24,637 bases of DNA from Mucidula mucida (GCA_015501055.1 JADNYV010000510.1:1-24637), one strand, 5' to 3'. Counted from the stretch's first letter, positions 9,423-19,567 are shown. Numbers and translations: made by a program. The notes: generated by a model not told the origin, from the letters alone.

Positions 9423-12400
9423 ACCGGAGAAATCGCCCGGATTTCTGAATATGATAGAGTGCCATGATTGCGTGGCACAGTGTGGGGATCGCGGACGTCC
9501 CATGGTGGAGCCACCCGTCGGGATATCCGGAGCCTGGGAAAATGAATGTATTTCGCAGTTGCACCGCCGGAGGAAGAGGCTACACGTAAAAGATATTTGA
9601 AGAGGATCGTTGAGAAGAGATCGAATGTGGTGTAGACATTCGATCGTTCGTGTTACCCATCGAGAATAACATTGTAGCCGACGACCTGCACTCCGCTGGA
9701 AATGTCAGAAGAATCTCGACCGTGTTCCGAAGAAACTTGCGTAGTACGCATCGCCTTGAGCGGATGTAAGTATCTTTGAATTGTCCATCTGAATACAAAC
9801 AAACCCGGCAAGGCTTGCCTTCTGCCTCATACATATGCGAAGAGCTGAGCTAAGCCGAAGTTCTTTGCTCTTTAGACATTGCTTCCCAATGATACACGCT
9901 GGTTCGCAGTTGCCAGTCACTATTTCCCAATCAACAACATTAGGGGACTCCGGAATTTTAGAAAAGGGTGTGAAAGTACCATTAACAAGAGCCCAGTAAT
10001 ATATGCATCGCGTTTTTCAACATTGCGGCGATTGGGTCGGCGGAAAACTGACTGCTAGAATTTCGCGTTTCGTCAGGCGTGATGATGCCAAGCTGGTTCT
10101 ATATGAAGTCTTTAATGCGCCGCGGATTTTGTGAAGAATAAGAGAGATCTGCGCCAAGGCCGTGGTGGTAGCAGGACAACAGGCGCGTAGACCCAAAAGA
10201 GCCAGATATGCCGGGATGCCGCTGACAGCATGTGTGCGGATATCGCGAAAACTTTTTCGTTCCGACCACGATGAGCAAGTCGTTGGCACAGCGCGTCCAG
10301 CGCACTCGCGATGGCCATGACGACGCAGGGATACTGCTGATCTCCTTCGAATCCGGCGAGGACGCGTTCACCTCCACGTCGACCGACGACGATTTCTTTC
10401 GAATACAGTGCGTAAATGTCGTCGCTGTGGCAGTTTCCCTCTTGACCAACCACGTAGGTGTTAAATCTTACGCTACCGCTAGCGCAGGTACTTGTGTGGT
10501 CGTTAGGACGCTCTTATTCGTGCGATATCAGGAGAGCAGGGAGGCTCCGATGAACGGGTAATACCTAATCAATCCGGGAACGCGTTAAATCGACTCTCCC
10601 TATCGAGGTGTGTACGACTTCAGGTCCCTCTTCTCTGATGATACCCATCCATACCGAGACGGCGACGGTCTCCGATGAGCCATACTCGTAACATGCATCA
10701 CCAACTGATTCTTTCCCTTTCCCTCCGATATTTCTTTCCGGTCTCCATTTCGCTGACTCTATTCTCCAGGGGCCGCGTAATAATACGATATGATTGCAGA
10801 ACTCGTGTGTCAACATGGTACGTTCCTCTTCCACCTCGTCGATGAGATGACACGTTAGCGGGCGACACACTGCGCGTGCTGGGCTCGTGTTGCTAACAAT
10901 TCGTATGCACACACCACCCTCTGACCTCCTTCTCTTCTCTTCTGTTCTCCTTTCCCACGTCTTATCTGGACACACGCTTACGCCCATTTTCTTCTAGTAT
11001 TTGGACGCGATAGTCGAATGTTGAACAATGATTAATGGTAAGCTCTATCTCCTTCTTTTTTAATGATGTTCCAAAATATACAAGCATATGTCCGATTCTA
11101 CATGACGGACAAATCTATCATGTCTGATCTTCTCCTCACGTTTCGTTCGCCTTTTTATACAAAATGCTGATTTTATTCCAGGTGTGGCATCAAAGCTGCG
11201 ACCTTTGCCAAGTGCCCGTGAGACGCGCTTGTATTTCGAAATGGCTATTGACACCACGATACGTACACGAGTGTATTTGTTGAAACTGCCCTCCTTAATC
11301 TATATGATCTTTGTCCTAAATCTATTGAACGACGCAAGGCCTTTCGACGCTGATCAGGATAAATATTGTGTCGGACAGGCCAATATGCCGTCTATCTTTT
11401 CAACAAATCGACTACACAACCCTTTTTTCTATGCTGCTCTGATCGCTAGCGAGCCTTTGTCAGTTGTTCAAATTGGGTCTCGCCGTCTTCAAGTAGGACA
11501 TCAGTTCGTTCTGGCCAGGACGTGTGGCTTAGTAGTACCGCGTGCTTCTACCCAACTACTATGATTTTTGGGTCAGAAGTCCTCGAGGGCAGGCTTCGCC
11601 CGCCTCCCGCTCAGTACACTCTTTCCGACTTGGAGTCCAGGACTCAGTAGAGTGGTTGGGCGTGGAGAAACTTCACGATGCGCGATATGTTAGGTACACT
11701 TCCTTCGTTGGGTATTTGGGCGTCGCACTAGGCCGATATATTAAGAGGGCCGATTGAAAGGAACTAGCTTGACGAGCGCGTCAACATAGAGCTAGAAACA
11801 TTTGTTGATGCAAGAAGACTTACTGATTCATTTCTTGGCCTGAAGCTTGGCGCGAGAAAAAGTAGTCAACGCGATAGTGAGTAGTAGTGGTTGGATAGTT
11901 TGTTAATAGGGTAGATGGATAGTAAGGTACTTGGATAGTTTGTGGATAATGAATGGTTGTACCTGATGGTGAGTCAAGACGAAAGGCCTGTGCTTTGCAC
12001 TGCCTTATGCTTGGTACTCTGAACCTCGCCGATAGAGTACATTCTCGGCGGCGTGACATGATATCATAGACAACTTCCCTGAAGGTGGCAGTTCTTCGAC
12101 GGTATTACGATACATTGCCAGTCAGTCCAAGGCTCGCAAGTTGGAAGGGGTGCCGCAGGGTGTACGCGACGAAGGAGTACAAGACACGCGATGCAACAAA
12201 CACGAGGCAGACAAAGAGCATATAGTACGTACAGCGCCAAGTTATCTTTCCGGAAGGGAGTGACACATAAGAAAGAGAACAGACTGATGTGTACTGTATC
12301 AAGTGATGACCAGAGCCGTATTCCAGTAGCGAAATAAGAAGAACGTCCGCCTTGCCTAGCAGTGGCAGAAGCAGAAGGCGTAACCGGCGAATGCCGATCA

Positions 12401-12738
12401 ACCTTTGATTTCGCTGCCCTTGTACTCCTTCTACCACCATCCTCAATCCAGCCGCTTCCGCTGACACCTCCATCACGGCCAAAGGACTATGGCTCGTACA
12501 GCTCTCTCACGTCTTCCCTTGATCCGGACCAGACAAAGTACTCCAACCTGCCCTTGGACTAAAAGCGCCGAAGCATTGACCGGGCTGGCTGGCAGGAATC
12601 ATACAAAAAGCAATGGCGAAATGGTCTAAGCCTCTCATCCCCGTATTTGCTCTCTGCAGTTACACCATATCCACTACTTGGTACGTCTACACCCATTAAA
12701 CGCGGTCTGCCGTCTGACTGTGAGATTAGCAACAAAGT
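9423..12738. other. Long stretch without a supportable gene
   Basis: Several short frames on both strands overlap here, and none shows a recognisable domain. The best coding candidate is a plus-strand frame at 11184-11564 (126 codons). It could be extended upstream by an intron with GTAAGC at 11040 and TTCCAG before 11182, giving a small hypothetical protein starting at 11030. It has no family match. Two copies of TTGGATAGTT (11891-11900, 11931-11940) with a third related unit between them form a weak direct repeat. A minus-strand frame at 12105-12482 contains one hydrophobic stretch, but overlaps other frames and is unsupported. Confidence 0.35.
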
Positions 12739-14305
12739 ATGCCTGCTTCATATCGCTACGCAAACACGCCTCTAGGACTTACTGTTCCAGGTAGCTCTTT
12801 TGTCGCCACGATTTTCATATAACTTACCTATTCTCAGAATCGGCGTTACAACACACCATACACGCGCCCAGCTCAAATCAAGTATCTTCCCATGTTAGTC
12901 GCCATTCCTTCATCGCATACTCTTTTCACTAACATATACCAGGCGGAATACAACGCGCTAAGCGCCAGTGAACGCGCTCGGCCAAGCTCCCTGACACATT
13001 GCATCCTCAACCTTCTCCGCCACCTGCTCCTCCTGTTCAGGCTCCCTCCTTAAACGCGCTGCTTCGCCACTCCCATTCCTCCGAACCCCAGCCCAAACGT
13101 TCGCGTGCGACGTCTCCTGATCCTCGCGACCAGCGCATCCAACAACTGAACTGGAACTATGCGAAAAAAATCAGGAACTCGCCAAGATGCAGTGCCGCTT
13201 AGCGTCAGCGAATCGGCCGTCATTACTCTCGTGTGAAAACAAGGCTCCAAAAACAGTCGTTGTTATGTCAACGAGCTGCAGTATTCGCACATAACCATTG
13301 CTAATGCTAAAGCGAGGTGCGCGCTGAGGTCGACGAAGCGAACGACGCTGCATTCAAGCGCTCGGCGGAGAGAGAGGACTGGTTGAGGGGTGACGGCGTC
13401 AACTTGAGAACGAAGTAGAGGCGTTTGAGGAGGTGAAAAGACAGGTCAGCTTTGGAGTGTCCCCAAGTTTATAGTGGTTTCACGCGTCTTTTCAGAATCG
13501 AAACGAATTAGAGTCAGCGAAAGAGCTCGCTACCAACGTGGCCACCGAAATGAAGCCATTAGAGCCGAGAACGAGGATCTCAAGGCGGACTTGGCTGAGA
13601 AAGACCAGGAGATCGCGGCGCTCAAGGCGTGTATTCAAGCCGAACCCCAGCCATTGCGCACATACACTCCCCATCTCCACAGATGCACTCCCAGCAACCA
13701 TCTCAACCGACACCTACCTACACCTCCCCTTACGTGCAGACGCAGCCCCAGCAAGCATTTTACTCTGAGCCACACCGAACTACTTCTCCCCTTATCCTCA
13801 GGAGCAGTCCCCCCACTCTGAACCCTTCTACTCTTTGGTCATCTTGCGCAAAACCCAGCACCAGCGTTCAACTACGAGGCACGCGAAGCTTATCCGAGCC
13901 GCCTCAAGCTGTGGGTACGGAGCTACCTGAGCATGCAGACTCCGAGGCACCTCAAAAGGAAGACTCCGAACCGCCGCAGCGAGTGTACTCCAAGCTCCTC
14001 GTCGTGCTGTGTACGCCGAGCCGTCTAAGCCTGTATACTCGGAGCCGCCACCACCGAGCCTGAGGCCGCTAAGCCTAAATCTCTGAACGTGACGCTGAAA
14101 TCTTCGATGGCGGACGCGCCATCGAAGAAGAGGCAGCACGGGCTAAAGCAGCGCGCGCCGCGGAGAAAGCAGCCGCGGATGCTATGGTCGCTGCCAAGCA
14201 GGAGGCGCTCAAGCACAGTTGGTTACTGAAGCGTTGAGCGGGTTCGCGGACACTGCTGCTCCGCCGCCAGAGTTTTCTGCGCCGTCGTCGTCTGCGGCTG
14301 TGTAA
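12739..14305 (+). pseudogene. Decayed coiled-coil, Pro/Gln-rich protein gene
   Basis: A protein-like signal runs through this stretch but hops between frames. The start reads MPASYRYANTPLGLTVP (12739-12790), joined by a 47-nt intron to a segment ending SSNQVSSH (12838-12893), then by a 49-nt intron to AEYNALSASERARPSS (from 12943). A frame change leads to a Pro/Ser-rich piece with the NLS-like PKRSRATSPDP. Another change, at an A7 run (13164-13170), leads to QELAKMQCRLASANR. Charged heptad-like pieces follow (EVRAEVDEANDAAFKRSAERE; QLENEVEAFEEVKRQ; a 51-nt intron 13445-13495; ELESAKELATNVATEMK; AIRAENEDLKADLAEKDQEIAALKA). Then come a Gln/Pro-rich tail and an Ala-rich end closing at TAA 14303-14305. 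At least five frame changes are needed. I do not recognise the family. Assembly errors are the main alternative. Confidence 0.55.
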
Positions 14306-14366
14306 GGAAGAGGATGTCTGCGAGAGAGAGGGCAGCAGGAAGGCTATTGGACGGCCTAGGCGCAAG

Positions 14367-14486
14367 TAGGAAGGGTTAGGGAGAAGAGAGAAGAGAGAAG
14401 CTGAGAGAAGAAAGAAGAAGGGAGAATAGAGAAGAAGAGAGAGAGGAGAGGAGAAGAGAACAGCAGAACAGAAGGAGCAAGAGAGA
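14367..14486 (+). repeat. GA-rich polypurine tract
   Basis: About 120 nt are almost pure purine on the plus strand, made of irregular AGAGAAGA and GAAGAAG units with only a few pyrimidines. It directly abuts the first copy of the tandem structured repeats. Such tracts can form triplexes and are unstable by slippage; either a simple-sequence repeat or a diverged microsatellite fits. Confidence 0.75.
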
Positions 14487-14588
14487 CTTGACGACGCCTC
14501 AGCCGTTTTGAGGTAGGACAGCGGCATGCGGGATTACGATGTCACCAGTCCTGATGTATGTCGCTGTCCTCCAAGGTCGTCAGAATAC
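14485..14588 (+). ncRNA. Three-way-junction element, copy 1
   Basis: P1 is 14489-14495 with 14576-14582. P2 is CCTCA (14497-14501) with TGAGG (14509-14513). P3 is GGACAGCG (14516-14523) with CGCTGTCC (14562-14569), eight perfect pairs and one A:T pair where copy 2 has G:C. The P3 interior includes CCAGTCCTGATG. RNA status is inferred from fold conservation only. Confidence 0.4.
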
Positions 14589-14673
14589 CACCCGAGTCCA
14601 ATGCGGATTCGAACAACTCGCTCTCTTGCATCCTTTTTCCACTTTAGCTGCACGGACCGGAGGCGACACGAGG

Positions 14674-14771
14674 GACTTGACGACGCCCTTCGCAGGGTAG
14701 GGCAGCGACGCGCGGGATTACGATGTCATCAGTCCTGATGTGTGCCGCTGCCCTCTAGGTCGTCAGAATAC
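14674..14771 (+). ncRNA. Three-way-junction element, copy 2
   Basis: P1 is 14678-14684 with 14759-14765. P2 is CCCT (14686-14689) with AGGG (14694-14697), closing a TCGC loop. P3 is GGGCAGCG (14700-14707) with CGCTGCCC (14746-14753). Its long P3 arm contains an inner ATCAG-TC-CTGAT hairpin shared in part with copy 1. Confidence 0.42.
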
Positions 14772-14861
14772 CATCCAGGTCAAGTTATACCTGATCAACT
14801 TCCCTCTCGTGTTGACCTCACCTACCGCGACCCGACTACCCATTCCACTGGACACACGAAT

Positions 14862-14935
14862 GACTTGGCGACGCCCCAGACATCTGGGGTAGGGCACCGA
14901 CGCGAGCGCCGCTGCCCTTTATGTCGCCAGAATAC
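14862..14935 (+). ncRNA. Three-way-junction element, copy 3
   Basis: P1 is TGGCGAC (14866-14872) with GTCGCCA (14923-14929): an A:T pair of the other copies is replaced by G:C. P2 is a perfect CCCCAG (14874-14879) with CTGGGG (14884-14889). P3 is GGGCACCG (14892-14899) against CGCTGCCC (14910-14917), with one C-C mismatch. Its P3 arm is shorter than in copies 1 and 2. Confidence 0.42.
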
Positions 14936-15021
14936 CATCCAGGTTCTAATTATACCTGATCCACTAATCCTCTCGTGTTGTCCGACACTCTACCAGTTCA
15001 TCGCCACCACCACTTACGAGG

Positions 15022-15090
15022 GACTTGACGACGCTCCAGTTCGTCTGGGGTAGGGCAGCTTTCAGCTTCCCTCCAGGTCGTCAGAATACC
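15022..15090 (+). ncRNA. Three-way-junction element, copy 4
   Basis: P1 is 15026-15032 with 15077-15083. P2 is CTCCAG (15034-15039) with CTGGGG (15045-15050), including one G-U type pair. P3 is GGGCAGCT (15053-15060) with AGCTTCCC (15064-15071), one mismatch and a three-base loop. This is the most compact version: the P3 arm is almost only the core helix. Confidence 0.42.
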
Positions 15091-15121
15091 ATCAAATTTC
15101 CCCTCTCGTCGCCCAAGCAGT

Positions 15122-15222
15122 AAACCCCCGACAGGAATAGGATCGCAATTGGCGATTTCTCGTGCAGCGCACTGATGTAAACAGCGCTGTAGACTCTGAA
15201 TCTAATGGAGTCGTCGGGGTTT
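15122..15222 (+). ncRNA. Second, unrelated junction-like fold
   Basis: AAACCCC-C-GAC (15122-15132) can pair with GTCGGGGTTT (15213-15222), leaving one bulged C. Inside sit two hairpins: GATCGC (15141-15146) with GCGATT (15152-15157), and GCAGCGC (15164-15170) with GCGCTGT (15184-15190). Its helices differ in sequence from the array upstream, and it has only one copy, so covariation cannot support it. Confidence 0.3.
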
Positions 15223-15232
15223 CTCTTGGCTA

Positions 15233-15252
15233 GAAGGTGCAATGTCACCTTC
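15233..15252 (+). repeat. Perfect 7-bp hairpin with 6-nt loop
   Basis: GAAGGTG and CACCTTC pair perfectly around CAATGT. It follows the junction-like fold by 10 nt and is followed by a T-rich stretch. On its own a 7-bp stem can arise by chance. Confidence 0.35.
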
Positions 15253-16064
15253 AGTGGTTGGATTTAGTTTGGCTGGGTTTACTTCCTCGTCGGTCGTCGC
15301 TTGTCGATTGTTCGCTGTCTCTCTTCTCTCGCATCTCGTCGTTGGTAATTTATCTGTATTTACGTTTCTTTGTCACTGCTAGACTATCTCGTTGTTCTGT
15401 TGTTACACTTGTATTTTGCTGTCTGTGTTGTGTAGTGTACTATCTCTGGCTTGCTCAGTTGTAATCAATCGTGCTGTTTGGGTGTAGACGTCAGTGTCTA
15501 CCTCTCTTGATCTCTCCAAAAACATTAACTTGCTTTCTAGCAATACGAGGGAAGCACGCGGTCCTACTAAGCCTCGCCAGAATGAATAGGTGTCCGACTT
15601 TCAGACGGCGAACACAACTGACAAAGGCGCACTAGCGTTTCTGAAGATCAGAGCAGGACAGAAGACAACAAGTGTGTAGGCGGCTTGTTTAAAAAAGATA
15701 GACGACATATTGGCCTTTTTAATACGCTCCGATGAATTCAGGACAAAAATCCCAATGATCAATGATATCAAATAAGGGGCGCAGATATGTACACTCTTGT
15801 ACGTATTGTGGCGTCAATGGCCATCTCAATATTACAAGCGAGCACTTGGCAAAGGGCAGCTCTAATTAACAGTATTTGCACCTGAAATGCAATGAGCATC
15901 ACATACAAAAGGGAGAACAAACAAGACAGGGAAATGGACAGAGCATTATTTCAATACACAACAGACGATGCATACAACAACAATCAAACATAACAAGGTA
16001 ACAACTCAGCAGAATAGACGATGTACATAAAAGAGGTGTCTCGTCAGTCTGTATGGGTTCCGTT
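15253..16064. other. T-rich, then AT-rich stretch without a gene
   Basis: 15280-15540 is rich in T and TC/TG steps on the plus strand and contains a small GTAGAC-GTCA-GTGTCTAC hairpin (about 15485-15502). 15550-16064 shows no domain, TIR or repeat that I can recognise. If the structured elements upstream are transcribed on the plus strand, this could be the 3' part of the same transcript; that is a guess. Confidence 0.35.
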
Positions 16065-17067
16065 TCACCGCCGCTGCCGAAGAAAACGGAGTTGAGACAT
16101 GGTACGCCACACCCACAACAATATGTCACCCAACCGTCGCCGCTTACTCCGAGGTGCATCCTCATCTTCTCCCTCCTCTTCTCGCGCGCGCTTCCGTCCA
16201 GTGCCTTCGCCGTGCATGGAGCTCAGATCTCGGAGATTTTGTAGACCCGATCCCGAGAAAGCATCCTCCCGTCCCGCTTCTCTTTGCCGTATCATCCTCC
16301 GTGGACCAGCAACAGTTGTCCGAGAGTCAAAGCGAGGCGAATCCTTGTCTTCTGCCGCCAACTTGTTTTGGTGATGTCGCAATAATTGTGTGTGCCACTC
16401 CCGAACCAGTGATTCTGGCACTCCACAGTACGTCTTCTGAGCTAGCTTAACCATCTGGTCCTCTGATGCGGTGGGGGGAAGTGATTTCAGGATATCAGGT
16501 AGCTGATCTATAGTGATGATGGCGCGCGTCCCAACATACCCCACAACGAGGGACCTTCTTTCCAACAGCGAAAGTGGGGCGAGACGGAAAAATGAGGATT
16601 TCTTGCAAGTGCCTGTAAGGTAATTTCATATAATTCTAGTGAGATGAGGGAACTGCGATTCTTGAGACAACTAAGGAAATGGGCAACGGTGATGGAAGGT
16701 AGCTCCGAGAGAAGCCTTGGCGAGCACGTCGACGACATTGAGGGTTCCATTGCGCGTCGATGAGACGGAGAAAGATCGCCATGTTCCATGTTCTGGTAGT
16801 GATGGGAAAGGCGCGCGTGCCACGCCACGACCAGAGACTCCGGGACCCCTAAAAAAATTTATCCCTTGAATCCTCGACCATTGCCGCCACGCGATGACGA
16901 AATGGCATGGTCGCCAAGACCTGTGCAAGGGCGGTCACTGGAATGACGCGCGCATCGCCTACGCGCATTCCGTCAACACCGAGGAACGCCGTTGTGTGCT
17001 TGGAGGCAAGCTGTAAACTCTGGACGCGATACAGAGATGTAACGCTGCCGTTCAGGAAGGCGGTCAT
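16065..17067 (-). other. Unrecognised open frames, possible degenerate gene
   Basis: Three minus-strand frames overlap in series: 17067-16849 (72 codons), 16928-16671 (85 codons) and 16565-16065 (166 codons). The last has a leucine-rich, helical start (IDQLPDILKSLPPTASEDQMV) and two clusters of basic residues near the end (GRKRAREEEGEDEDAP, SKRRRL) that look like a bipartite nuclear localisation signal. The second and third lie in the same frame, separated by two stops and a possible TTACAG acceptor, so an intron could join them, but I found no good donor. No family is recognised. The TA-type transposon begins 24 bp upstream of the first ATG, so loss of the promoter is possible. Confidence 0.3.
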
Positions 17068-17092
17068 CGCGGAATAGTCCGTTTGCGATATA

Positions 17093-17995
17093 CAGCACCT
17101 TGCAAAACAATGTGCACGGAATAATCTATTTGGGAATCCCGGTTCGTCACGTTTGTGACATGAACCCCAGGCGGGTCAGCGGCCCGATTCCCCGATCCAA
17201 GTGTACTTCAAGCCCCGGTAGGGCCCTACAACCTCAGTTCCGTCTCAAAAGCTTTGTGGAGCATGACCTTGTGTGCTGACACTGTAGAGAACATTTTCTT
17301 CTACCTGTTTTGCACCCAGTCGAGTGACATTCATCGAGACAGCATCTATGACAGGTTCAGGTTGCTTAGGGCAATCCCCGGTGTTGTGTGGTACTTCTAC
17401 AGTGGTTCAAAGTCATGTATATACTAGCATACAGTAAAGTAGAGTGCACCTCTGGGTGTGGACCCTTCATCTATGGCAGCTGTGGTGTGGGTGTCAACCA
17501 AATGGATTACATTATCATGTGTTCTAGTCACAAACCTCATTTGCTGGTTCAGCATACATGGTTTTCAATGGAAGAGGCCCCAGTTTCCTCGGAAAAGTAC
17601 ACATTTATGCCACATCATTTCTTAGGGTTCATGTCACAAACATGACAAATCGGGGTTCCCAAATAGATTATTCCCAATGTGCACTCTCCACATTTTGCTC
17701 CGCTCGGGAATTCTGCTCAGGGTTGAGGCCAATTAGGAAGGTAATTCTACGCGCGATGTACAACAAAACCGTTGACGCAACCACACCGACTCTAGAAGTC
17801 CTAAGATAAGTTGAATGTTATAGTAAGGGTCTCTTACCAGCTTCTGGTATGCTGCACCTTCAAGAACTGTGAGCATACACACAAGATTTGAATGAGATTC
17901 ATTTCAGTAACTACTGTAGGTTACACGTCCGGGCCTGAGCAGAAATGCTGAGCGGAGCAAACTGTGGAGAGTGCACATTGCTTTGCAAGGTGCTG
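17093..17995. mobile_element. Outer MITE-like TIR element with TA target duplication
   Basis: The left end CAGCACCTTGCAAAACAATG (from 17093) and the right end read on the minus strand (from 17995) match over 62 positions with 5 differences, once the inner insertion is removed: left TIR 17093-17117 plus 17685-17721, right TIR 17934-17995. TA flanks both ends (17091-17092, 17996-17997), as for Tc1/mariner-type or related DDE transposition. Without the inner insertion and its duplicated target it would be 336 bp and has no coding capacity. It is a non-autonomous element, and no transposase is present in the window. Confidence 0.8.
17118..17674. mobile_element. Inner TIR element nested in the outer TIR, 10-bp target duplication
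   Basis: This 557-bp element has 50-bp TIRs (17118-17167 and 17625-17674), starting GGAATAATCTATTTGGGAA and differing at 4 positions. It is flanked by an exact 10-bp direct repeat CAATGTGCAC (17108-17117 and 17675-17684), which in the outer element's right TIR is present once. Long TIRs and a 9-11 bp duplication are typical of Mutator-like elements; hAT elements usually give 8 bp. The interior has no frame resembling a transposase, so it is a non-autonomous copy. Confidence 0.85.
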
Positions 17996-17997
17996 TA

Positions 17998-19187
17998 ATG
18001 CAGTGTTGATCAAGCTAGTAGCAGTCACACAAAGCTACGTCTAGTGAATTTAGCCACCGTAGCCGGCTAATCTGATAGCTTTGATGTACCTTGAGGTAGC
18101 TGAGTGCCCGGCATTTACCAAGAGCCCTGTCTGGCCACGCAGCGGATGCGCTGCCCCACAATTTTATCATTGTAGTAAATTTCTGGTCGCCAAAATGTGT
18201 TATATAGCGTCAAATATACGGAATATATCATATTCAAGATAAAAGTATTCCATAGAACATCTACAACGCAAAATGTTCTGTATCTGGTACAACTTCCCTG
18301 CATTGAGCTGAAGCCAAGAGTAGACTAGAGTTTCATCACCGTAAGGGTAGCAACATGTATTAGTGGGTACTACTGACTTGAAGGATGGGGGCACAACTCG
18401 CGATTGTTTTTGCACTGGCCGGTATCCGGCTCAAGCGTTACCAGTGTAGCTGGCTACATCGTAGCCAAGCCAAGGCGGAAATAGCCACATCCCAAATATG
18501 GAAGTTGGCGGACACTCAGTCACAATAGCTGATCACCACTGGGTACTACTTATTATTATAATGAGATCAAAGTTCTCCAGGGATTGAAGGTAGACAGATA
18601 GAACTTGAGAGGCAAGTGAGCCTAAGCTCTCGGGTGAGGCATTGGTCCTAGAGAGGGACATAGGAGATGACGTGGTAGAGGACAGCAAACAGCAAACGGC
18701 ATGGATAGACATACTATACACGATTATCAGTATATTCTTGAGAGTATGAGAAAAGCGCTCAGGTATAAAGCAGAGCAAAAAGGACAGTGATGATAGAAAA
18801 CAAGATAGATGTGATGGTACAGAAGCAAGCCTAAATGACGAGTCCGAAGATGCCATGAACCGGCCCGATTGCCGATGGCGTGGTGTTTGAGCTTCAAGGC
18901 GATATAAACATCACCCCTCGTACATGATGCAACCACCACTGTCCTGATTGTCCTGACTGTTCTGAGTACTCTGTGTGCCCTTCATAACGTCCTCCATCCT
19001 CAATTATCCATCAACTAGTACTTACAGTTGTCCCAGAACTGTTGGCGGCTCTTGGTTCTTTACTTAGCACCTCCTTTCTTCATAGGATACTCTCAACCCT
19101 CTAGCTCTTCTGGAAGACGCAAGGGCTACAGCATGGCCAGATCTTGCTCTATGCATATCAGAGAAAGAGACAGAGAGGCCTGGATCA
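17998..19187. other. Stretch between the MITEs and the LTR element, no gene
   Basis: No coding domain is seen. A weak inverted repeat pairs about 18051-18080 (TAGCCACCGTAGCCGGCTA) with about 18440-18466 (TAGCTGGCTACATCGTAGCC), which might be the ends of another small foldback or MITE about 415 bp long. Target duplications are not evident. The rest to 19187 shows only short unrelated frames. Confidence 0.3.
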
Positions 19188-19567
19188 TGTTATGAATTGC
19201 CATATTTTCACATTTTCACATCTTATCATATCTTATCGGGGGCCTTGTCTTATCAACCAACGGACTGTTTCATCATCTGTTTCGTCACCAATCATACTCC
19301 TTTTCATTACTGAAGCCGTACTCATGTCGGACACACACCCAACACATGGATGACATCATACATGCTGATACCTCATGGACTCCCTATTGTATACACACCA
19401 CCAACACTCGTAGCACACATGGTTGTTTCAGTATCATTACTTACATGCAGTTATCACTCGTATTTAATGGTTTCATGGACTAGTAGCATACAACACTGGG
19501 TCAAGGGCATGGAGCATCCCTAGTGGAAACGCGTATGGACAAGGAGTCCCAAACACAGACTTACTAG

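Larger units (their letters stand above)
14485..15090 (+). repeat. Tandem array of four three-way-junction elements
   Basis: Four copies start at 14485, 14674, 14862 and 15022 (spacings 189, 188 and 160). Each begins GACTTGRCGAC and ends GTCGYCAGAATACC. Between them lie three helices: P1 (TGACGAC with GTCGTCA), P2 (a short hairpin right after P1) and P3 (GGGCAGCG with CGCTGCCC). The junction linkers GC, TA and a TYYARG-like segment are kept. Helices are preserved by paired changes: P1 is TGGCGAC/GTCGCCA in copy 3; P3 is GGACAGCG/CGCTGTCC in copy 1; P2 changes sequence in every copy. Between copies 2-3 and 3-4 there is also a CAGGT...ACCTG hairpin. I know no family with this fold. A transcribed structured RNA, or a foldback element amplified in tandem, would both fit. 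The strand is undecided. Confidence 0.7.

Noticed and set aside
9077..9564. Minus-strand frames of 143-145 codons overlapping the P450 start
   Set aside because: They are out-of-frame shadows of the P450 first exon and its promoter, with no motifs.
10099..10987. Several overlapping frames of 100-140 codons on both strands
   Set aside because: No domain, no consistent splice chain, and similar lengths on opposing strands suggest chance open frames.
14540..14560. Hammerhead ribozyme core in the tandem array (CTGATG, and CTGATGA on the other strand)
   Set aside because: The motif is only in copies 1 and 2, sits inside the P3 arm and not at the junction, and no GAAA segment follows a stem II.
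14600..14625. B-box-like GTTCGAATCC on the minus strand
   Set aside because: No A box at the right distance, no acceptor stem and no cloverleaf; it is in only one repeat copy.
14742..15053. 103-codon plus-strand frame across the tandem repeats
   Set aside because: It is open by chance: it reads through helices, linkers and spacers alike, starts mid-element and has no domain.
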